A stretch of 64,000 nt of DNA from JAXHLG01 sp034522495 (lineage in GTDB: Bacteria; Patescibacteriota; Minisyncoccia; Moranbacterales; DUUL01), in contig JAXHLG010000002.1 in the NCBI GenBank assembly GCA_034522495.1, forward strand, positions 1 through 64,000. The letters run 5' to 3'. The translations under genes and the position numbers were made by a program. The notes beneath the pieces were generated by a model. It saw nothing but the letters and a program-made list of their open reading frames with translations. It did no database searches and had not been told where the DNA came from. Below, in pieces: positions 52,499 through 59,404 of this stretch (position 1 is the stretch's first letter; each line of letters begins with the position of its first letter).

Positions 52499-53644
52499 TT
52501 ATTCTTTTATTATCGGCATTATTACATAAGAAGAATTGGTATTTTCTTTTTCCTTTTGATCAAAACCTCTTATCATAACAGGGGATTTGCTTTTATTCAG
52601 CTTCAACAACACCTTCCCGTTAGCGGATTCAATAACATTCAATCCATCGATTAGATAGCGGCAATTAAAAACAACTTCAAATTCTTCTCCATCGGCTTCT
52701 GTTTGTATATTTGATTTATTTTCTCCGGATTCGGATCCCTGGGAAAAAACTTGCATTTCTTGTCCCTTTTTAGTTTTTTTAAGCACCACTTCCCCGTTGT
52801 TGTCCGAGGCGACTAAAGCCGTTATTTTCAAAGCATCCAGAAAATCCTCTTTATTTAACTTCACTTCCATAGCATACTCATCCGGCAATATTTGTTTATA
52901 ATCAGGATAAGTTCCATTAATAAGGCGGGAAACCATCCGAGTGGAATTGTTTTCTAAAAATAATTGATTTTGGTTTATTACTATTTTTACATCTCCCTGG
53001 CTCAGCATTCTACTTGCTTCGCTAAATGCCAGTGATGGGACAATAATAGAATTCGTTTCTTCTAAAAAGGCTTTAAATTCATCTTTTTTTTCTATCGCAA
53101 TCTTCATTCTTCCTTCGCTTAATCTGCAACTGTCAGTGGAAGCAAAGACAACTTCCTTTTTACTTAAGCCCATATAAATACCATTCAATTCCTGCCGAGT
53201 ATCGTTATGAGCCACTGAAGTCAAAATAATAGGCATAATTCTATTCAATTCTTTTGCCTCCAATTTAAAAAAGAAGTTTTGAGGAAATTCCGGAATTATA
53301 GGGTAATCTTTGGCATCCATTCCCTTAATTTTAATATTGTGATTTTCGGTGGCTATTATTAATTCATTTGATTTAATTTCTCCCTCAATAACCTCATCCT
53401 TAATACTGCCAAGAAAACCGCTTAACATTCTGGGGGGTATTGTAATTTCCCCTTCTTTAGTTATTTTTGCTCCTATGTAGGTTTCTATAGCTATTTCCAG
53501 ATTAGTGGAAGCTATTAATAGTCTACCTTCTTTTGATTTAATCAAGATGTTTGACAATATAGGAAGGCTGGGTTGTTTGGAAATTATTCTTTCCACGTTA
53601 GTGATAGCTTCTTTTAAATTAACTCTTTTACAATTAAATTTCAT
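52499..53644 (-). CDS. dnaN: DNA polymerase III beta subunit (sliding clamp)
   Basis: The 381-residue clamp has the three repeated clamp domains: MKFNCKRVNLKEAITNVERI opens domain 1, LPILSNILIKSKEG is the conserved strand pair, TRQELNGIYMG and STDSCRLS lie in domain 2, and RLINGTYPDYKQILP in domain 3. The C-terminus SYVIMPIIKE is a conserved MPI-type ending at the binding cleft. It encircles DNA and tethers the polymerase. It follows dnaA on the same strand, the standard origin-side arrangement. Confidence 0.97.
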   Translation of the reverse strand: MKFNCKRVNLKEAITNVERIISKQPSLPILSNILIKSKEGRLLIASTNLEIAIETYIGAKITKEGEITIPPRMLSGFLGSIKDEVIEGEIKSNELIIATENHNIKIKGMDAKDYPIIPEFPQNFFFKLEAKELNRIMPIILTSVAHNDTRQELNGIYMGLSKKEVVFASTDSCRLSEGRMKIAIEKKDEFKAFLEETNSIIVPSLAFSEASRMLSQGDVKIVINQNQLFLENNSTRMVSRLINGTYPDYKQILPDEYAMEVKLNKEDFLDALKITALVASDNNGEVVLKKTKKGQEMQVFSQGSESGENKSNIQTEADGEEFEVVFNCRYLIDGLNVIESANGKVLLKLNKSKSPVMIRGFDQKEKENTNSSYVIMPIIKE

Positions 53645-53904
53645 ATAGTTATTATAATTATTATTCTTTTATTTATTATAAAAACAAAAACTGTTAATAT
53701 CTTGGATTTTTACTTTTATAAAGGTAAAAAAATTGTTAATAAACCTGATTATTTTTTTGTAGATAAACTGCTTTTATGGGTGGTTAAATAATTGGATAAA
53801 AAAATATATTTTTATAATTAACAGATTATTAACAAAATTATTCCATTTAATTTCACAACTTATTAAGAGTTTTTTAGCGCCATTATAATAAAAAACCTAA
53901 ATGG
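53645..53904. other. dnaA-dnaN intergenic region, candidate part of oriC
   Basis: The 260-bp stretch is extremely AT-rich. It holds DnaA-box-like sequences TTATTAACA at 53826-53834, its inverse TGTTAATAA at 53734-53742, and a weaker one (TGTTAATAT) at about 53692. None is a perfect TTATCCACA. AT-rich tracts beside such boxes suit a DNA unwinding element. The assignment as origin is inferred from position. Confidence 0.45.
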
Positions 53905-55314
53905 TTAATATATCATATATTTTTCTCTGATAAACTTCACTTGATCTTGAAGAATTTTATTAGAGTCTAATTCTTTTATTATTTTTTTATTGGCATACAT
54001 GGCCGTGGAGTGGTCCCTTCCTCCGATGGATTGGCCGATTTCGGGAAAAGAAAGGCTCAAATCTTTTCTTAATAAGTGAATAGCCACCTGTCTTGGTCTT
54101 ATGGCTTGTTTTTTTCTTCCTTTTTCGTAGATATCAGAAGCTTTTATGTCAAAAAACTCGGCAACCGCTTCGATTATTTTCTGAGGAGTTATATTTTTTT
54201 GCCTGTTTGAGGAAATTAAATCTTCTACTAAATCGGCAATACCTTTTATACTCGGCTCTGCGTTGCGAAGCTGATAAGTAACGATTATTTTATTTAGAGC
54301 TCCTTCCAGTTCTCTCACGTTGTGATATATATTTTCCGCCAAGTAGTTGATTATTTGCCTATCTAAATAAAAATTTTTTTCTTGTATTTTTTTTTCTATA
54401 ATAGCAATCCGGGTTTCCATATCCGGCTTACTAATATCAGCCATCATGCCTCCTTCAAAGCGGGAGCGGAGGCGGTCTTCAAGTGTGGGAATAGACTTTG
54501 GAGGCCTGTCCGAGCTTATAATAATTTGCTTTCCGTGCTGATAAAGGGATTCAAAAACATGAAAAAATTCTTCCTGCGTTTTTTCTTTTTTGGAAAGAAA
54601 TTGAGCATCATCGATAATCAAAACATCCAATTGAATATATTTGTTTTTAAATTCCTTGGCTTTGGAAGCTTGTATAGAGTCGATTAATTCATTAGCAAAT
54701 CGTTCCATGCCGATATATTTAACTCTCGCCTTATGCTTATTTTCTATGAAATTGCCGGTTGCTTGCAAAAGATGGGTTTTGCCCAGACCAACTCCTCCAT
54801 AAATAAATAGAGGATTGTAATTAACTCCCGGATCTTCGGCTACTGATTTACAAGCGGCATAAGCAAGCTCATTATTGGATCCCACCACATAGGTATCAAA
54901 GTGATATTTTGGGTTTAAATTCGAGTAAAAAGCCGATTCTCCATATCCGCGGTTTTGGGCTGGGGCTGGCGCGGTCTTCTTGGAGCCGGATAAATCCAGA
55001 GACTGGTTATTGTTTTTTATTACCACTGAATCAACAGATTTGGAACCGGCGTTTTTCTTGTCGTTGTTTCCATTGTTGAGATGACAAGAAATGCTGTTAA
55101 TTTCCGGATGATGCTTCCGGATGGTGCTTATTATAATACCGCGATATTTCTTCTCCAGCCATTCTTTGGCAAAGATATTGGGGACTGCAATTTTAATTTC
55201 GTTTTGATTTATTTCACAAATGGAAGTATTTTTAAACCACGTAGTAAAACTAGCCTTCGAAATGGAAAGCTCTATTTCCCCCAAAACCGTTTGCCACAAC
55301 TCCTCCGGTCTCAT
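53905..55314 (-). CDS. dnaA: Chromosomal replication initiator protein DnaA
   Basis: The 469-residue initiator has domain I (ELWQTVLGEIELSISKASFT), a short linker, the AAA+ domain with Walker A GGVGLGKTHLLQ, Walker B VLIIDDAQFLS and the box VII stretch ELEGALNKI, and the DNA-binding domain IV with RPRQVAIHLLRKDLSLSFPE and GGRDHSTAMYANKKI, the DnaA signature. It binds DnaA boxes and opens the origin. dnaN and a DciA-like gene follow it. The upstream side is the gene-free region with the parS array, so the origin lies here. Confidence 0.98.
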   Translation of the reverse strand: MRPEELWQTVLGEIELSISKASFTTWFKNTSICEINQNEIKIAVPNIFAKEWLEKKYRGIIISTIRKHHPEINSISCHLNNGNNDKKNAGSKSVDSVVIKNNNQSLDLSGSKKTAPAPAQNRGYGESAFYSNLNPKYHFDTYVVGSNNELAYAACKSVAEDPGVNYNPLFIYGGVGLGKTHLLQATGNFIENKHKARVKYIGMERFANELIDSIQASKAKEFKNKYIQLDVLIIDDAQFLSKKEKTQEEFFHVFESLYQHGKQIIISSDRPPKSIPTLEDRLRSRFEGGMMADISKPDMETRIAIIEKKIQEKNFYLDRQIINYLAENIYHNVRELEGALNKIIVTYQLRNAEPSIKGIADLVEDLISSNRQKNITPQKIIEAVAEFFDIKASDIYEKGRKKQAIRPRQVAIHLLRKDLSLSFPEIGQSIGGRDHSTAMYANKKIIKELDSNKILQDQVKFIREKYMIY

Positions 55315-56070
55315 AAGGTTGAAGATTTAATGATATAGGTTGTCTTAAGCACTCTACTAAATATTTTGTCAAACAATTATAAGGTTATTTAAACACAGTT
55401 AACTGTTTTTTAAAAACAATAAGCCCGGTCAATTTACCAAAAAACCCTTAAAAAAGGAGAAAAACCGCTTTTTTTATTTAGTCCTTGTTTTCCTTGGCTG
55501 TACTTATTCTATTAAACATAAGATCATAAATCAAATGCTATTTTGTTGATAAGTTGTTGACAAAGTGTGATTTTACAAAATATTTTTTAAAAACCTCTTT
55601 TTTAGTCTATTTTTCCATAGCTATGCCTTAATTAAAAAAGGCCTAGCTTTGGAAAAAATTTCCTTAGTAATCAACAAAGAAGTTTCGCGCCACTTTAAAA
55701 TATAAATATTTTACATATTTTGCCCTGCATTGCGAGGCAGGTACAAAATATAATTAGGGCCTGCTGACGGAGCAGCAAAATATGTAAAATATTTATATTA
55801 TTAAAGCGGTGCGAAAAATTATTTTACTTTATCTATGGGATTTTGGTTAAAATAATTTTTCAGGGGCAACAGTTTTTTTCAAAAATCAGCAGCCCCTAAT
55901 TAGAAAAGAGGATAGACCCAGAGAATCTGCTTATTATTAACTAAGTGGGCCAAGGATTAAAGGGTAAGGACATTGTTTTTAAAAATTAAGCAGACAATAA
56001 AAGAGAGCGTATGTCAAGTGCTAATATTTTGTTTTAATTTTAACTAATTATTATATTGTTGTTAAAGTAT
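55315..56070. other. Gene-free region upstream of dnaA with DnaA-box-like site and family G repeat
   Basis: TGTTGATAA at 55544-55552 is the inverse of TTATCAACA, one base from the DnaA-box consensus, followed by TTGTTGACAAAGTGTG. From 55688 to 55907 there is a long family G repeat: GCGCCACTTTAAAATATAAATA, CCTGCATTGCGAGGCAGG, AAAGCGGTGCG and GGGGCAACAG..CAGCAGCCCCTAATT, arranged partly as an inverted pair. The dnaA promoter should lie close to 55320-55400, but I see no convincing box pair. No gene is seen. Confidence 0.5.
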
Positions 56071-56147
56071 TGTTTCACGTGAAACAATACTCAAAAAAAT
56101 TTATTTCCAATCGTACATTTTATGAAGTATGCGCATGTAGGAGTTAA

Positions 56148-56210
56148 TTTAAAATATAAATATTTTTCATATTTTACCCTGCAGTGCGGGATAGGCCATA
56201 ACTATATAAC
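56148..56210. repeat. Degenerate family G repeat inside the parS array
   Basis: The stretch TTAATTTAAAATATAAATATT, then CATATTTTACCCTGCAGTGCGG and GATAGGCCATAACTA, follows the 3' half of family G. It separates parS sites 1 and 2. Confidence 0.55.
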
Positions 56211-56570
56211 TTTTGCAATATGTTTCACGTGAAACATATTGTATTTATAATCTATTAAAAATAGTAAGTTAAAATTTTTTATGAGGAAAGCATAATATTT
56301 TTAAAATACATAATTTTTGTTTTCAAAGTTTTTTAAGTTTGATTTATGTTTCACGTGAAACAATGGCATCAAGATCTTTACTTAATTGCTGATATTTATT
56401 TAAAGCAAAGCTTCAAGTCAAATTGTTTCACGTGAAACATTAAAAGACTAAAGTTTTTTGCTAAAATAAATATGCATAATTTTTTAATAATATTTGATTT
56501 ACAATAACCTCGAAAAACTGAGAGAATAGTGTTTCACGTGAAACAAATGAGAAAGGACTTAAATTTTATA

Positions 56571-56695
56571 AATTAAGCTTTGAACATTTAGCATCCCGCA
56601 TAAATCTGCGCTTGCCGCGTTGCTACGAAGTAGTTTGACGGGGTTGTAATCCGCGTAAAATCAGCGGAGTATAGGATTTTTTGAAATTCCTATAC
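56571..56695. repeat. Repeat family C, copy 3, inside the parS array
   Basis: Runs from AATTAAGCTTTGAACAT through GCATCCCGCATAAATCTGCG to the hairpin GTATAGGATTTTTT / GAAATTCCTATAC. It lies between parS sites 5 and 6 and accounts for most of the 198-bp gap there. Confidence 0.75.
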
Positions 56696-57112
56696 GACAA
56701 GTTAACTTTATTGTTTTTGTAGTTACATGTTTCACGTGAAACATTATTTAAAAAGTTCTTGTTAACATAAGACACCCTTGTTTCACGTGAAACATATTTA
56801 ATGAATTAAACGAAAACCACTATCATTGATGTGTTTCACGTGAAACAATTGACATAACAATACCAATGGTCAACTAATGCTACATTGTAGCCTTTTATTA
56901 GTAAAAAATTTAGAAACTCAAAGCCTAAGTGCTCTGCATACCTAACGATCAATTTAGTTATTCGCGTTATCAATCTCTAACTAAATAGTTTATTGTTTCA
57001 CGTGAAACACTGGATTTTACGTATTTTCTTGTGGTTTAATAAAAATTTTGTTTTATTGTCACTATGTTTCACGTGAAACACTGCACAGTGTTTTTTTTGT
57101 TTTCAATTTAGC

Positions 57113-57237
57113 GTATAGGAATTTCAAAAAATCCCATACCCCGAGGATTTTACGCGAATTACAACCCCGTCAAACTACTGCGTAGCAACGCAACAAGCGC
57201 GGATTTATATGTAATGTTTAATGTGCAAAGCTTAATT
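57113..57237. repeat. Repeat family C, copy 4 (inverted), inside the parS array
   Basis: Starts with the hairpin GTATAGGAATTTC / AAAAAATCCCATAC and ends GTGCAAAGCTTAATT, inverted with respect to copy 3. It lies between parS sites 10 and 11 and explains the 173-bp gap. Confidence 0.75.
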
Positions 57238-57423
57238 TGTTTCACGTGAAACAAAAACAGCGCTCTCTTAAGTGTTCGCTGGTGAAATTGAGGCGAGTAT
57301 GATCAATACTGCATTGTTTCACATGAAACATTCAGGTTGACCCTCAGTGTTGTTTATAAAATTGTTTCACGTGAAACACAGGGTTTAATTGGGATTAATT
57401 TAACAAGAAAATGGCGGAATTTT

Positions 57424-57493
57424 GATCTAAATAAGGCCTACTCCGCAATGCGGGGCAAATAAGGTAAAATATTTATATTTTTAAAGCGGTGCG
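57424..57493. repeat. Repeat family G, copy 6, inside the parS array
   Basis: GGCCTACTCCGCAATGCGGGG, then AATAAGGTAAAATATTTATA and AAAGCGGTGCG are nearly identical to the unit beside rplK at 18112-18175. It lies between parS sites 13 and 14. Confidence 0.75.
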
Positions 57494-58080
57494 TTTTTAA
57501 AATTAAGACTTAAGGCAACTGTTCTAGTGCTGTTTGTTGTCGTGTTTCACGTGAAACATTTAAAAAAGCTCAAAAAAACTTCCATTAATAAAAATAATAT
57601 ATGTTTCACGTGAAACAATTTCAATACATTTCTTGCAAACGATTACATTATAAAATTTCTATACTGAGTTGTTTCACGTGAAACAACTCAGTAATTTTAA
57701 GACATTAATTTTATTTGTTGGTTTAAAAGGGTGTTTAACGTGAAACATATAGAAAAATCCAAGTGGATTTTCTGATTAATTTTAAGAAAAAATTAACGAG
57801 GCCCGATGTTTCACGTGAAACAATTGACGGAGATGTGTTGTGTATAAACTAAAAAAATATATGTTTCACATGAAACAACTCATCAAAAAACTCATTAACG
57901 AAAGTAAGTTTATTGGGATGTTTTTTTGTGAGATTGTTTTATAAATTTTTATGTTTCACATGAAACATTTTTTCTTAAATCCATTAACAAGAAGAGCTGA
58001 ATGTTTCACGTGAAACATTTGTTGAATGTTGGATTAGGCTGGAACATCTCGTAGAAAAATCTTTGTGGCAAGTGATAACA

Positions 58081-58460
58081 TTAAGAATTACGCGATTACT
58101 CTCCGGCAATGCCGAGAGCAAAGCAAGGCTTGGTTTTATGCGCACTTGCCTTTCAGGCTTATTTAAGGTGCCCTTAAAAGAAAAACTTTTTTGTTTCTAA
58201 AATATTTTTCGATCTAATGGGACTGTTTCCAAGCACCGTTTTTACTGCAATCCCACCTTTTTTGCTAAATTTTCCAAAAATTTTTTTGCCTTAGCTCTGC
58301 TAAAGCTGCAAAAATTGTTTGAAAAATTTATCTAAAAAATGAGAAATTTCGTACTAAAACGGTGCTTGGAAACAGTCCCCTAATGCAAAAACCAAACCTT
58401 GCTTTGCTCTCTTTTTTTGGGCAATAAAGAGGCAAGCGTGTAATTCCTAAATATGTAAAA
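58081..58460. repeat. Family D repeat interrupted by MITE family E (58219-58379)
   Basis: The outer sequence (CGCGATTACTCTCCGGCAAT, GCAAAGCAAGGCTTGGTTTT, and after the MITE GCAAAAACCAAACCTTGCTT) is the inverse of 20606-20905. The MITE has ends GGGACTGTTTCCAAGCACCG and CGGTGCTTGGAAACAGTCCC and is bordered by the 5-bp direct repeat CTAAT (58214-58218 and 58380-58384). No gene is seen up to tRNA-Ala. Confidence 0.8.
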
Positions 58461-58577
58461 AGCAATTACCTTGACAAATAAGTTAATTTGTTTCATTATA
58501 TAGCTTGCATTGACTAAGAAAGGTTGTTATGTTAAAACTATTATGCGATTTAATGATGTGAAAATGTCAACATATAA

Positions 58578-58653
<76 letters not shown>

Positions 58654-58663
58654 ATTTTCTCTA

Positions 58664-59115
58664 AAAATCAAGACTGAAAGTCGCAGATTTTTAGCTAGAA
58701 AATTGAGTGCCCCGTTTATAATTTGCCGTCACGAAACTCTGTTTACTTTAATTTAAGATGAACTTTTGTTCTATAAAAATAATCAGCGTGTGCCGAATAG
58801 GCACAACCCTTATTGGGCGAAGCGGATTATGAGTGATAAAAGAGCAAATTATTAACGGGGCACCTCTCCACATGTCTCTAAAAATCAAGACCTCCGGTCG
58901 CAGATTTTTAGGTAACAAATTGAGTGACCCGCTGGAAAAATGCCCCTTGAGAAAGAAAAGCCTTGGAAAGCGAATCACATTCTCAAGTTTACGCAATACG
59001 CGTTTAGCGTATTGCCATGAAATAAGTCAGCATTTTCTCCGGCGGGGCACCATGCCTTATATTTAGACTCTCATTTCAAGACCACACGTAGATTTTTAGA
59101 GTGCCCCGCTGGAAA
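58664..59115. repeat. Repeat family B, copy 3 and flanking fragments
   Basis: The full unit is 58921-59051, inverted relative to copies 1 and 2, with ends TGAGTGACCCGCTGGAAAAA and TTTTCTCCGGCGGGGCACC and the inner palindrome CAATACGCGTTTAGCGTATTG. Fragments with the hairpin CTAAAAATCAAGAC/GTCGCAGATTTTTAG occur at 58668-58696 and 58877-58911, and a further end at about 59096-59115. No gene is seen between the two tRNAs. Confidence 0.65.
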
Positions 59116-59220
59116 AAGGTTTATCAAAAACAAGTTTTTTGCCATAGCAGTGGCTTTTTTTATAAGGAAAATCAAAAAATCATTCAAAATTTGAAATTCA
59201 AAACATAGAATTAGTCATAT

Positions 59221-59292
59221 GCCCTCGTAGTTCAATGGATAGAACGGAAGCCTCCTAAGCTTCAAATCCAGGTTCGACTCCTGGCGAGGGTA
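59221..59292 (+). tRNA. tRNA-Arg (anticodon CCT)
   Basis: GCCCTCG pairs with CGAGGGT (G1-U72 wobble), the D stem is GTTC/GAAC, the anticodon arm is GAAGC-CTCCTAA-GCTTC (CCT), the T arm is CCAGGTTCGACTCCTGG, and the discriminator is A. CCA is not encoded. It lies just before the CCA-adding enzyme gene on the same strand. Confidence 0.95.
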
Positions 59293-59404
59293 CAAATACA
59301 ATTTTTAATTTCGAATTTTTAATTTTAAAATAAAAATGAGGTGAAAACTGCAAGGAATTTGCAGTTTGTTTGTTAATAAGATGTGAATAAGGTATAATCA
59401 TAAT

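Larger units (their letters stand above)
56071..58017. other. Dense parS centromere array: 21 copies of TGTTTCACGTGAAACA
   Basis: The 16-bp palindrome TGTTTCACGTGAAACA is the bacterial parS consensus bound by ParB. Perfect copies start at 56071, 56221, 56347, 56424, 56530, 56728, 56779, 56832, 56994, 57065, 57238, 57363, 57543, 57602, 57670, 57807 and 58002. One-mismatch copies start at 57315, 57862 and 57952 (CACATG core) and 57732 (TTTAACG). Start-to-start distances range from 48 to 198 bp; the shortest are about 50-77. DNA between sites is not conserved, so it is the site that is maintained. No parA or parB is in the window. The function as ParB-loading centromere is inferred from the sequence identity and the position beside dnaA. 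Confidence 0.93.

Noticed and set aside
56071..58017. CRISPR array
   Set aside because: The 16-bp unit is a perfect palindrome and spacers vary from about 30 to 180 bp with repeats inside them. No cas genes are present. It matches parS instead.
58748..59066. Short frames on both strands between tRNA-Ala and tRNA-Arg
   Set aside because: They lie in palindromic family B repeats and have no protein-like features.
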